Of a stretch of 64,000 bases of DNA, positions 1 through 11,253 are shown one piece after another. Origin of the DNA: Puccinia triticina (Eukaryota; Basidiomycota; Pucciniomycetes; Pucciniales; Pucciniaceae); NCBI RefSeq assembly GCF_026914185.1, contig NC_070558.1, positions 3,782,001 through 3,846,000 on the forward strand, given 5' to 3'. Each line of letters starts with the position of its first letter. The stretch's first letter is position 1. The position numbers and the translations under genes are program-made. Under the pieces are notes generated by a model. The model searched no databases. It was given only the letters and a program-made list of their open reading frames with translations, and was not told the DNA's origin.

Positions 1-120
1 AAAAAAAAATCCTAAGCCTGAGGCTGTAGTTACTAGTAGTAGAGATGGCCCAGTGGAACCGGGTACCTAGTTGTTTTTTCCAAAAAACGGACACCTGGTA
101 CCGCACCTGGCACCGCTTGA
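1..120. other. No gene recognised
   Basis: Short left edge of the window. It contains GGTACC/GGTACCT-type repeats (around 60-130) like those seen near 4960 and 33600, but no supported gene. Confidence 0.3.
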
Positions 121-705
121 CAGGGTACCTCCCATCCTTCCGTTGATTCTGGAGCATTTCCTGATTTTTGTGAGATTACACGCCTAGGTGAACGGCTGCG
201 AACTCATAAATTGAGCAAGCGGCCGGGGACTCAATCAGCTGCGGAAAATGGTAAGCAAAGCAAACCATATTCCGCAGTCCAAAACTCGCTCCGCAGGGTC
301 GTTAAACTGACTCATCAAACTTTGATGCAAGCAGGCACGGCTCCAGCGCATAGCAAAATCAAGCTTGCGGTAAATCCCAAGCCAAAGTCCCTTAAAGCAA
401 GAATAACATTGCCCACCAAAGGTGAGAAAAAAATGATTAAGCTTTAACACTGACCATTTGTGTGCTAATGCCTTGATCCTTTCTTGCAGACCAGACCAAG
501 TCAAAAAGAAAAAGACCGCTCGAACCAATCCCACACAAAGTGCAGGGAAAACAATTGGTGAGTGAACGTGTCCACAACCCAGCAAATGGAAACTAAGTGC
601 TAAAAGAATTGCACCACCGTTATAGATAACGCTGCACTATTCCTTTGCTGTTTCGCTGAGAACCAATCAAACGGATCCTAAGACCCGCAGGCTCAAAGAG
701 CGTAA
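121..705 (+). CDS. Possible 3' end of a small basic spliced gene
   Basis: Not recognised. An open frame runs from 121 past a good donor (GTGAGA at 422). Joining 421 to an acceptor ending at 489 keeps the frame and gives a very basic stretch (TKSKRKRPLEP), resembling a nuclear localisation signal. A second donor (GTGAGT at 558) joined to 691 leads to a stop at 703-705. The splice phases agree, but there is no known domain and no convincing start codon, so the 5' part may lie outside the window. It could be a decayed fragment or chance reading frame. Confidence 0.27.
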
Positions 706-1275
706 GAAACAGACCCAAAGAGATCCAACGACAGAATGAGGAATGAGCTGACAAAGGTCAATGGTGCGCAGATTGTAAAGACGACATACGCAGAACCCTT
801 GCAGTTTTCATCCTCACTTTCTTTTAAACTCCCATCTGGCAAGAGCGGCCCATTTTCTTGCTCCTAGGTAAATACTTGGGAAATTTTCTTTTCTTAATTA
901 TCAGATAGAAAACAGCTGTGATTTAGCTACACAGAGTCTGATTAAAAGAAATAAAATCCTAGTCCTTTGAATTCTCTCAATTTTGAGCTACAGTTTTCTT
1001 CCTCTTGGTCAGTTTGACTGCTGCTTTCAATAGGTTTGTTCTCCGGTTGAAGGCTAAGTTGAGAGGAAACCATTGAAGGCGCCTGCAAGGAGTTGAGTTG
1101 GGTTTTGTTGCATTTGGGTGGCATCAACAGGGCTGGCTGTGTGGTGGAGGTAGGCTTGTGTAGCCCGGCGGTCAGGGGTGATGGCGGCAGATTGGCTCTG
1201 AGACACTGTTAGTGTCTCAAAGGAATTGGCCCCTTGTGATGGTGGCTGGGGGCAAATGTTGAGGGTAACTTGGTG
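706..1275. other. Non-coding stretch before the LTR element
   Basis: I see no gene. The minus-strand reading frame at 942-1371 runs into the LTR and has no recognisable domain. Confidence 0.35.
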
Positions 1276-1280
1276 ACAAG

Positions 1281-1473
1281 TGTTGAAGGGAACAAGGGAT
1301 GAATACTGAAGTTCACAGACAAACAGTCTTGTGACACTCAGGAGTAAGAGAAAGATATGGTTCTGATTCACTGGGGGAAGAAACTCCTAGAACAACTCAG
1401 TATAGACTATATACAAGTTGTTAGTGTTATGGATTGAAGCATACTACATAATGGATATAAGCATATCTCAACA
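1281..1473 (-). repeat. 3' LTR of the gag-only element
   Basis: 193 bp, nearly identical to 4753-4945. In element orientation it begins TGTTGAGATATGC and ends CCCTTCAACA. It is preceded on the plus strand by ACAAG, one half of the target duplication. Confidence 0.9.
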
Positions 1474-1728
1474 CACCCCCTTGCTGAAGACCATAACTAC
1501 TTAAAGAAATATTTAAACTACTTAATGTACCTAGTAGACCATATTTCTGACAGGGAACAGAAAATAAAATAAAAAACTCTTTTAAAATCAAGTTAGAGAT
1601 CCAATGATGCTAAAGAACAGGGAAATGTCATGACAACAAATATACTCTAAACGACCATTGAGGAATTAACTATCAGGTTGTGCCGGTGTTGCCCTTCCTA
1701 CAAATAAAAGTTTTCTTCTACTTCAGAT

Positions 1729-2652
1729 TCATCCCCAAACAATGTTGATTTCTCTGTCAAAGTCGTCCTTGTCATCATCATCTTCTTCTTCGTCCTTGCT
1801 TGGACCAACTCCTCCAAGACGACACGTCGACACCGCACCAGCTTGAGTTTTGAATCAAGCTTTTCCTTTGTTTTTGGCCGGGGGGTTGGGATAGGCGGAT
1901 GAGTGGTGTCCAATTTCGCCGCAGTTCCAACAACCAGGTTTCTTCTTCCTAGTAACCGCCGGAGACGCGAAAGCTTCTGGAGCAGTGTGATCAAAATAAA
2001 CTTGCATCAAGACCTCGTGCGCTTTGAGCGCTCCAATAGCGTCGTTGAGTGACATCTCGTTCGGAGAGTACACAAGATGGTCCCTGATCGGCTTCCAGGA
2101 GTCGTCCAAGCCGCGAAGGAGACAATCGCAAACCTGTTGGTCCGCAGGAGCAAGCTTGACTGACTTGAGGTTGGAGGCCGAGTTTTGGATTTGAGCAATC
2201 CAGGTGGCAATTGGCTTATTTGGGTTGTGACAAGCCGTCCAGAAGGCATCTTGAAGCATCATGTGGCGTGCTCAGGTGTTCTTTTCATACGCCTCACAGA
2301 TTGTTTTGAAGAGCGTACTCACGGGCTTGGTGTCTTTATAACGAATCGCTAGATCAATGGACAAAGTCATTTTCAAGGTTGCCCTGGCAATGTCTGATAA
2401 GGTGTCCCAATCGGTGCCGGATTCCTCAGCGTAATACAATCGGTGAGAACCTTGAGTTAACGGCTTTGATTCCTTGTCTTTGTAGTCCATCTCAGGTCGG
2501 AGGAGCCTGCCGGTCACGATGTCGTGCACCCCTTGAATAGCAAACAGTTCCTCGAGTCGGGTGCGCCAAGCGGGGAAACCGACTGAGTTACCGTCCAGGA
2601 CCGGGACTTTCCCAATAAGGGCCGATGGATTTTGAATCGTACAAGCGGGCAT
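1729..2652 (-). pseudogene. Gag (capsid/nucleocapsid-like) of the LTR element, with two TGA stops
   Basis: Reads from an ATG at 2652 to a TGA at 1729-1731, about 308 codons. The N-terminal part resembles fungal Copia gag (FPAWRTRLEELFAIQG near residue 30). A CCHC-like knuckle (CWNCGEIGHHSSAY) lies at about residue 245, with the last Cys replaced by Tyr. The C-terminus is acidic (runs of E and D). Two in-frame TGA codons interrupt it, at 2272-2274 and 1855-1857; in both cases the frame continues with sensible sequence beyond the stop. It would package element RNA if intact. The damage suggests this copy no longer makes a full protein. Confidence 0.75.
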
Positions 2653-2730
2653 TTTGTTAAGTCTAGAGCAAAGGGAGATTGGGTTTACAAAGTGAGAGCG
2701 CAAGACCGATTGTTGTTGAGAGAAAAAAAT

Positions 2731-4707
2731 GGGTCAGCCTAAATGCACTCCAAAAAAATCCCAAAAGCACTCCAAAAGTGAGTGTATGGAGTGTGCACTC
2801 CAATGATTGTTGGAGTACAGACTAGAGTACTCCAAGTCAATTGGAGTGCAGAGCCGGGGACTCAAGACTCTTTGGAGTGCACCACAAAGAACTCCAGTGG
2901 CCAGGAAATGTAATGAGTGCCCATGAGTCTCACTCCATCATATTGGAGTGCATTCCCCCAGCACTCCATTCCTGATATTTCTCCTCCTCAAAAGGGGAGT
3001 GCAGTACTGTGCACTCCAGCCAGATGCCTAAAACTTCAACTGGGCTATGTACAAACACACCCCACTTGATCCTCCTGATATCCATGACCGGTACAGACCG
3101 GCATTGAGCGGATTAACATCTCCTCTCAATGACCAGTCTGTACCGGACCGCCGGTCATTGAGGGGAATCACAGAAATCACACCTCTTGATGACCGGTACA
3201 GACCGGTCATCAAGGGGAGTAACATCTCCTCTCAATGACCGGTCTGTGCCAGTCACCGAGGGGACTCACACCTCTCGATGACCGGCGCGGACCGGTCACA
3301 CCTCCCGATGACCGGCACAGACTGGTCATCGAGGGGACTCACACCTCGATAATCGGTCACACCGGTCATTGAGGCTAATAACACCTCCTCTTGATGACCG
3401 GTCATCACCGGTCATCGAGGTGAGTCACATCTCTCGATGACCGGTCAGACCGGTCATTGAGGGTAATAACACCTCTTGATGACCGGTGATGACCGGTCAT
3501 CGAGGTGAGTCACATCCCTCAATGACCGGTCAGACCGGTCATCGAGGGGAATAACACCTCCTCTCGATGACCGGTGTGTACCAGTCATCGAGGGGAGGCG
3601 CTACTCTCAATGACCGGTCGGTCTGACCGGTCATTGAGAGGAGGTGCTGCTCCCCTCGGTGACCGGCACAGACCGGTCATCAAAGGGACTCACACCTCTT
3701 GATGCTCCCGATGACCGGTCGGTCATTGAGAGGGCTCACACCGCTCACACCACTCAATGACCGGTCAGACCGGTCATTGAGGGTAATAACACTCGATGAC
3801 CGGTGATGACCGGTCATTGAGGTGAGTTACATCTCTTGATGACCGGTCTGTGCCGGTCATCGAGGGGAGTAACATCTCCTCTCGATGACCGGTCAGACCA
3901 ACCGGTCATCAAGAGTAGCACCTCCCCTCGATGACTGGTACACTGGTCATCGAGAGGTGTTATGTATTACCCTGGATGACTGGTCTGACCGGTCATTGAG
4001 AAATGTGACTCACCTCGATGACCGGAGATGACCGGTCATTGAGAGGTGTGAGTCCCCTCGATGACCGGTCTGACCAATTATCGAGAGGTGTGAGTCCTCT
4101 CAATGACCGGTGGTGACTGGTCATCGGGAGGTGTGACTGATGACCGGTCCGCGCTGGTCATCAAGAGGTGGGAGTCCCCTTGATGACCGGTAAAGACCGG
4201 TCATCGAGAGTAGCACCTCCCCTCGTTGACCGGTACACACCGGTCATCGGGAGGTGTGACTGATGACCGGTCCGCGCCGTTCATCAAGAGGTATGAGTCC
4301 TCTGGATGACCGGTCGTGTGAGTCCCCTCAATGACCGGTCCAGACCGGTCATCAAGAGGTGTGATTGCTGTGGGCACTCCAAAAAAAAGGAGACTTGGAG
4401 TGCACCCCAATGCACTCCATTTGGTATTTGCTAGCTGGAGTGCAAAGCCAAAATCCTTCACTGAAAAGGTGGAGTGCTTGGGCTTGCACTCCATTTTTTT
4501 TGGAGTGCATCTAGCTGCACTCCCCTATTTTGGTCAATTTTGGAGTACCCAGTTGTGTACTCCAAGAAACATGGAGTGCCCATCAGGGGACTCCATGTTT
4601 TGGGAGTACAAAATCAAGGCACTCCAACTTTTTTGGAGTGCTGGCCCCCCAAAGCCAAAAATGTGGAGTGCATGAAGTAAAAGTTTGGAGTGCATTTAGG
4701 CTGACCC
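2731..4707. mobile_element. Foldback TIR element built from two palindromic satellites
   Basis: The ends are perfect 24-bp inverted repeats beginning GGGTCAGCCTAAATGCACTC. They are flanked on both sides by AAAAAAAT (2723-2730 and 4708-4715), consistent with an 8-bp target duplication, although this sequence is low-complexity. The outer 300 bp on each side are arrays of TGGAGTGCACTCCA-type palindromes; the 1.3-kb middle is an array of GATGACCGGTCATC-type palindromes. There is no coding capacity. The 8-bp duplication suggests a hAT-type transposase, but the TIR sequence is not clearly hAT. Confidence 0.72.
3060..4365. repeat. Tandem array of palindromic GACCGGTC satellite units
   Basis: About 35 units of roughly 35-45 bp. 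Each is a near-palindrome of the form CTCGATGACCGGT-N-ACCGGTCATCGAG, with short variable centres (CAGA, GATG, CTGTAC) and linkers such as GGAATAACACC. The same unit occurs at 14200-14520 and 41390-42070. All reading frames here are by-products of the repeat. Confidence 0.85.
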
Positions 4708-4752
4708 AAAAAAATTTGTCAAGAGCAGGTTGAGCGGATGGGCCTCATAACC

Positions 4753-4945
4753 TGTTGAAGGGAACAAGGGATGAATACTGAAGTTCACAGACAAACAGTC
4801 TTGTGACACTCAGGAGTGAGAGAAAGATATGGTTCTGATTCACTGGGGGAAGAAACTCCTAGAACAACTCAGTATAGACTATATACAAGTTGTTAGTGTT
4901 ATGGATTGAAGCATACTACATAATGGATATAAGCATATCTCAACA
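4753..4945 (-). repeat. 5' LTR of the gag-only element
   Basis: 193 bp; pairs with 1281-1473. It is followed by ACAAG (4946-4950), the second half of the target duplication. The primer-binding site lies directly to its left (4741-4752). Confidence 0.9.
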
Positions 4946-4950
4946 ACAAG

Positions 4951-5899
4951 GGGGTACCCTCCAGGTGGGACCAGGTACCCCCAAACCAGTACCACAAGGC
5001 CATCTCTATGTAGTAGCCTGTAGTTCATTACTTTCATGTGTGCTGTTTGTTGCTTTGGTAGATGTCTTAATTTAGAAGTTAAAGGGGCATCTAGATTCTA
5101 GAGCTCTCTAAATGCTGATGGGAAGTCACCCATTGATAATATCATTGGTATTCATACTTCACACTCTATTACCATCCATCCAAAACCCATGTTGAGGTCT
5201 TGGGTTTTCCAGGCATTCCCAGAAGAGCTTTATTGGATTTTCCAGGTCTTCTCCCAAAGAAACCCCCCATGGCTGAGTGTCTTGCAGTATCTGGCCGGAT
5301 TCCGGAAATTATCGCAGCCCAATCCCCAACCCTCATCCAGTCTGCAGGTTTTCTCTCCAGATTGGCCGGTTCCGGATCAGAGACCTGTGTACCTTATCAG
5401 TTTACAGCATGCCAGAATCCCTCTCCCTCCTTCTCTGCTCCATTAGGGGGGTTCACAATTGAAGTTTGCAAAAATTTAGGACACATTTTAACCTGTTTAT
5501 GAACACCTTTTTTGAACAATTGGCAAGCTGCACTGATTGATGAGCATCTTGGACAGCTTGCCAAAAATTCAAAGTTTAAGACCTTAGATTGACCTCCAAA
5601 GTATTGTAAAATTCAATTGTGACCTCCCCCTATTAAATATGACAGTTTCAGTAGCAACAAAAATAATCAAATCCGCAGCACACTAATAAGGTTCTCATTT
5701 AAAACTTCAAGCCAATTTGGCTGGAGAGCAGCGTATTTACTTATAAGCAGACCAGCTGTCAAATGTGAACCATTGTGGCGAGGTTTAGTGAAAGATTTAC
5801 ATAAATATTTAAATATGTAACTTGCTGAAAGGGAACATAGCGCTGCGTCTTCGTCGGGGCCTCCTCACCCTCCTGTAGTCTTCTGAAGTCGAAGTGGCT
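4951..5899. other. Intergenic, upstream of the carnitine acyltransferase gene
   Basis: No gene recognised. The last 150 bp probably hold the promoter and 5' leader of the gene starting at 5900; an in-frame stop (TAG at 5876) precedes that start. Confidence 0.4.
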
Positions 5900-8687
5900 A
5901 TGATGGCAACAGACTCAGAGAATCGGAAGGACCCAGTGTTACCCAAATTGCCGATCCCACCCTTGGAAGGTGAGTGGAAGCATGCTCTAGCCTCTCAGAA
6001 TGACTGTCTGCTTACACCTCTGCGTGTGTACTGTGCCCCATCGAATTACAGATACGTGTGCTCGTTACATCAAAGTTTTGGAGCCCCTTCAGACTCCAAA
6101 GGAGCATGAAAAAACCAAATCTGTCGTCCAACGTTTCTTGAAAACCGACGGTCCCTTGCTTCATGCACGGTTGCAGGAATATGCTTCCACGAAAGCCAGC
6201 TTTATCGAGGAGTTTTGGTACGAGAGTTACCTCCAACACAGCGATTCAGTCGTCCTGAGTCTCAATCCTTTCTTCATACTCGAGTAAAGTCTCTTCTCAC
6301 TAGCTCTCTCATTCTATTGTTGCAACGCAAAGAAATTGCAGCTGATCCAAGTCTAAGTTCTAACCTACTGGTGCTTGGGGTTTAAAGGGATGATCCAACT
6401 CCTTCTCGCGGCAACCAGTTAACTCGTGCGGCCTCTTTGATATTGGCGTCAGTGGGGTTTGTTCACGACCTACGGAGCGGTCAGCTTGAGCCTGACAATG
6501 TCAGAGGAAAACCCCTGGACATGTATCAATACTCGAAGCTGTTTGGCTCCGCAAGAATCCCAACTCGGGATGGCTGTCAAATGAAAACATTCGGAGATAG
6601 CAAGCATGTCGTAGTCATGCGGAGAGGACAATTCTACTCCTTTGACGTCAGTCTTTCATCCTTATACATACCATAACCACCATCAAAGATCTTCATGTTC
6701 TCTTAGAAAAACTTCATGCTCAGGTTATGGACTCCGAGCATCGCCCGGTCCTATCTGAACGTGAATTATGGAACAACTTGTACTCGATCATCCAAGATGC
6801 TGACAAGCTGCCGATTAGCAAAGTTGCTCAAAGCTCGATCGGCCTGTTGACAACGGAGCGGCGGCCGACATGGGCCACACTTCGCCAAGAGCTGATCGAC
6901 GATCCCCACAGTCCAAACAAGGACTGCCTCCATTTGATTGACAGTGCCCTTTTCATAGTTTGCCTGGACGGCTCGAGCCCTCGGACAGCTGATGCGATTT
7001 GCGCAACGATGCTCTGTGGGACCTATGAGCTGGGTCGTCGAGGGGTTCAGGTCGGAACGTGCCTCAACCGGTGGTATGATAAACTTCAAATCATCGTCTG
7101 TGCCGACGGTCAAGCCGGCGTAAACTTCGAACACTCTGCAGTAGACGGCGCCACAGTTTTGCGTTTTGTAGGGGACATTTACACTGAGCTCATACTGCGC
7201 TTCGCCAAGTCAATCAATAAGAATAGTTTGACATTATTCAAGAATCAACCATCCCCCTGGGCCCAACACGCCAGTAGTAAAAACTTACCAAACTTGCCCG
7301 ATCACGCTGCTGATATGCCTGAGGAGGAGATCAATACGAGTCCTCAGAAACTCGAATGGCAGTTGTCTAACACCCTCAAGGCCTCTATTCGCTTTGCTGA
7401 GACTAGGTTGTCTGACTTAATCTGCCAAAACGAAGTTCTGGCGCTCGAGTTCGAGGAGTATGGTAAAAACTTCATCATCTCTCAAAACCTCTCTCCAGAT
7501 GCGGTCAGTCTTATTTTGCACACATGTAACTTCCTCCGCCGAGGTTGGTGATGAAAGAGACTTAATGGTTTGTGAAACAAACGGTCTAGTTTGTGCAAAT
7601 GGCCTTTCAGGTGTGCTATTTCTCGCTATATGGACGGATCGAGTCGACATACGAGCCAGCTATGACAAAGGCGTTCTCACATGGCCGAACCGAAGGGATC
7701 CGAAGTGTGTCGCCCAGTTCGGTCAAATTCATCAAGAACTTTTGCTCGGACGTGGATAACCAAACCAAGATTTCCGCATTACGAGAAGCTTGCGAATATC
7801 ACCAAAACTTGAGCAAACAATGTTCTCAAGGCTTAGGACAGGATCGAATTCTATTCGCCATGTACAGTCTAGCCCAACAGGAATTGCATCAAGAATCCTC
7901 TGGCCATTCTTCTGATGACTCTAGTAACGACGAGGAAGAAGATCGTCATCCAAACAGAAAACTGAAAAAACTCCCTAAAATCTTTCGCGACAGTGGATAC
8001 GGTTTACTTAATCACTCCACCTTAAGCACCTCAAACTGTGGAAACCCCGCGCTGAGATTATTCGGATTCGGACCGGTCGTCTCGGATGGGTATGGGATAG
8101 GATATATCATTCGAGAAGATGGATTGTCGTTTGTGATTTCCTCGAAACACCTTCAAACTCGACGGTTCGTGGAGAGCTTGCGGGCTTACTTCCTCGAGAT
8201 TAGAAGGATTTTGCTCTCCGTGACTGAATCTGCTAATCCAAACGTGGACCCACCCCTGTCGATTACCAAACGGAACCAACATCGCCATCATCTCCCAGAT
8301 TCTGCTCGAAAATTAAGCTATAATCATCGTCACCAGCCTAAAGCCCTCGATAGTTCGGAGTGGAATACTTTCTGGAATGATAAATTGGTGAAGGTTGATC
8401 CCCCTCACCGAAAAGATCATTCCACCGGGTCAGATGACGCTCGCCCCGAGAAAGATCAAACCCAACACGACGAAGAGCCCTTGACTGCCGGTTACGGTTT
8501 CTTTGTCAGTACTTCTCATATATTTCTTCACCAAACATTACAGCAGGTCCCTGAAATCTCTCGATCTCATTCCGCTTTCGTATTTCATTATCAATCCAGG
8601 ATTCCGGTGAAATTGATAAGATCATTTCCTCTCATGCTGAAAACGTCCGAAACGATAATTCGAAAAAGAAATTCAAACCACCAATAG
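5900..8687 (+). CDS. Carnitine O-acyltransferase (acetyltransferase, Yat type)
   Basis: Transfers acetyl or short acyl groups between CoA and carnitine, moving acetyl units between peroxisome, cytosol and mitochondrion. Five exons fit without any frame conflict: 5900-5969, 6052-6283, 6388-6646, 6724-7503 and 7590-8687, giving about 812 residues. Family signatures: N-terminal LPKLPIPPLE; VQRFLKTDGPLLHARLQEYA; the catalytic block NFEHSAVDGATVLRF, with active-site His near residue 324; STYEPAMTKAFSHGRTEGIRS; and near the C-terminus FGFGPVVSDGYGIGYII and SSKHLQTRRF (about 632). The start was chosen because the frame is closed by TAG at 5876. The 150-residue tail is longer than in most relatives, as in yeast Yat2. 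A GTCAGT...CAG stretch at 8505-8543 could be a 39-nt intron without changing frame. No PTS1 tail or clear mitochondrial presequence is visible. It is intact and looks functional. Confidence 0.93.
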
Positions 8688-11174
8688 GTATGCTTGAGTC
8701 CTAGGTTTACATTTCTCCTCTTGATCAGGGGCGAAAATAAATCCTTGGATGATTAACCTTTTTGGCACGTTGGCTTATTTTAGGAACTAAATTGGAAGCT
8801 GTTGATGATTGATTTCTTGCCAGATAAGTCAATCATCACTGAACTAGAAACCAACTGAGAGGCCTGATTCAACACTTCCACAATAGTATGAGCAGCTTGC
8901 ACTTTCGTGTCTTGTATTTGTTTTCATTGAATGCAATGTCTTTTTCAGATTAATATTGATGTAAAATTAACTCGTAAGGCAATGCTCATGTGACATGTGC
9001 TATTATGCTAACATCCAGTTTCATTTGCATTTTACTCATATTTGTGGTGTTCAATTTCTAAAACAGCTCTAAGAATCTTGTTCTGCTATTGAGTATTTTT
9101 AACCTGCATGTACTTTGTGGTCAATTGCTTTGTAAATAAATGAACTCTTCCTGGCTTGCACACCTCACTGTGCATCAACACAGGGTGTTAAGAGGCATCC
9201 AATGAACTTCTATTTGAGAGAACACCAATCTTACTCCTTGCCCGTTAGCAACCATTGAAAAGACTTCAGATCAACTATTGTATCTACCATTGAATACTTG
9301 CAGACTTTTTCCTTATTGCTAAACGGCTACTCTACAGCTTGAATGTGTGGTTACAACCTCAAACCCCTCCATACCCTATCTATGCAGAGGATGAACATGA
9401 TTAACAATGGATTGAAGGGAGAAAAACAAAATGGGTTGGGACCAATGAAAGAAATGAGAAAAGAACAAGACTGTTTGATGAAAAGAGGATAGTGCAGATG
9501 ACAAGAGAAGAGCAAGAGGATTCAATGAAAACAGAAGGGCATTGTGATTGCCAAAAGTCAATAATTCAACGGAAAGGGCCATCCAAAGCCCAGGAGGGTT
9601 GCTGAACTCTGAAATCATTGGAGATTTGTCCTGAGAAACAAAAGCTAATCAATACTTTATTCCGACTTGAGCTGTATTTATACTAGCCTGCTCAATGAAA
9701 CATAAGACTTGCAGGTTCACTTGGACACCTTTTGTTGGGTGCTGCTTGACCGTTTTTTGGGTTTCGGACGGTTTCGGTGGTTTCTGGGAAGGGACAAGTG
9801 CTTGAGGTGCCAGTTGCTCAGGACCCCTTGGATAGAAAACTGCTCAGTTGTTTGATCCATTGTTTTGTATCTTCCAAGTCTTCATTAGCTTTATTGTGAA
9901 GTTTCAGCCAGTCATTTGGTACGGCATCAATCAACTGCTTTAGCTCAGAGCGCATCTTAGGTTTAAGAAAAGCAATATAATTCAGACCAAGAAACTGGTA
10001 AGACACTATTCCACTGGCATTCAGGCCTACAGCACCCAGGCTGTTTGATACCCAAGAAATCTCAAACAAAAATTTTTGGTGTATACATGACTCTTGGCAA
10101 CAGGAAAAGATCTATGTATCTGCAGGAGTTGCATGGTTCTGAAAATTCAACCAAGAGTCAAGACCAGAATTCCTGAAATACCCCTACAATGGCACAGTTT
10201 GACATGATGGATGTTCTGAAAATTTAACTTAGGGGGCTATGAAAGCATACAGGGAGCTTTGATATGACAGTGCTATAAGGGGGTGGGTGCACCTAATGAT
10301 TATTTCAGGGTTGATGTGGTGGCAAGGTAATGGGTCCCAACTGTGATTGTTTGGAGTGGCTGGCTTCCATGAAATCTGGTGTGTGCACTGGGGATTTATG
10401 TTGGGGGAATGCAGGCAAGGGGGGCTTGGTAGGTTGGGGATTTTTCCTTGCAGCGGCGTAGCCGCTTTGAACTCTAGTTTTCTTACTAATTCCACCACAC
10501 ACCACTTATATCTCATGTGCTGATTTCAAAATATTGCTAAAAATTTCAGGTATCTAATTTTATGCATAATCCTCTGTTCTATCAAATTTTTATCCATGTG
10601 GTACATGGGAAAAAGAAGTTATGGAAATTTATGGATAATCAAAATAGGGGCTTAAAAGCGCCCGCCACCTCAAAAGAAAATTGGTTCATGAGTTACTGCA
10701 TAGCAGCTAATGATTTGACTCATTGGTAATTTACTTTTTGCTGTAAAATTTTGGGACCCTTTGGAGCACTGTGGCTAATTTTCTGGCGGATTTCCTTTGT
10801 AGTGAATCCTCCAAATTTTACCCACAGTGCAGAGCCCATTACTGGGTGCACTGACACCGCGCAGTTCACAATGTGCCCTTGAGAGGGGTTTATGCCCTCT
10901 GTAAAATTTTGGTGCGCTTTGGGCACCCCAGTTAGAAGTTATAATTTTATTTTTGTAATTTTTGGTATAATTACCTTTTTGACTCCCATTCTATGTGGCA
11001 GAATTAAATTCCGACTCCCAAAAAATGTGCTTTGGAAGTCAGAATTTAATCCTTGGGAGTCAATCAGTTAAGCTCCTTTTTTCATACAAATTCATTCTCC
11101 AAGATGGCAAGAAGCCATTGGATTATTGGTTTCAAATGTGCCAGCACCCTGGAAACCCCTGATAAATGAGTGGC
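8688..11174. other. Gene-free, AT-rich intergenic DNA
   Basis: No protein domain recognised on either strand. The short reading frames at 9376-9618, 9818-10069 and 10229-10516 look like chance frames. The segment AAACAGCTCTAAGAAT near 9063 also occurs beside the solo LTR at 46654. Confidence 0.4.
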
Positions 11175-11253
11175 ATGAAAATGTATGATTTTTTTTTCAT
11201 TTTTTTTTTGCAAAATATTTTGCAAAAAAAATGAAAAAATCATACATTTTCAT
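11175..11253. repeat. 79-bp AT-rich perfect-type palindrome
   Basis: ATGAAAATGTATGATTTTTT on the left is mirrored by its complement on the right, around the centre GCAAAATATTTTGC. It could extrude as a cruciform or be a remnant of a tiny foldback element. ATGAAAATGTATGA recurs at about 12295. Confidence 0.75.

Larger units (their letters stand above)
1281..4945 (-). mobile_element. Gag-only LTR retrotransposon (TR-GAG type, Copia-like)
   Basis: A complete non-autonomous element read on the minus strand. Two LTRs of 193 bp (1281-1473 and 4753-4945) start TGTTG and end CAACA. They are flanked by a 5-bp target duplication ACAAG (1276-1280 and 4946-4950). Directly inside the 5' LTR (right side) is GGTTATGAGGCC, complementary to the anticodon region of initiator tRNA-Met. 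Next to the 3' LTR is a G-rich tract (CAAGGGGGTG). The only protein gene is a gag; there is no protease, integrase or reverse transcriptase. About 2 kb of the interior is a nested foldback element. It must have moved using proteins of a related autonomous Copia element. Confidence 0.88.

Noticed and set aside
3047..3238. Overlapping reading frames on both strands in the GACCGGTC array
   Set aside because: They follow from the palindromic repeat unit (the same peptide motif repeats on both strands), with no domain.
3060..4365. CRISPR array
   Set aside because: Regular repeats with short spacers, but the spacers are not unique, units are palindromic throughout, and the DNA is eukaryotic.
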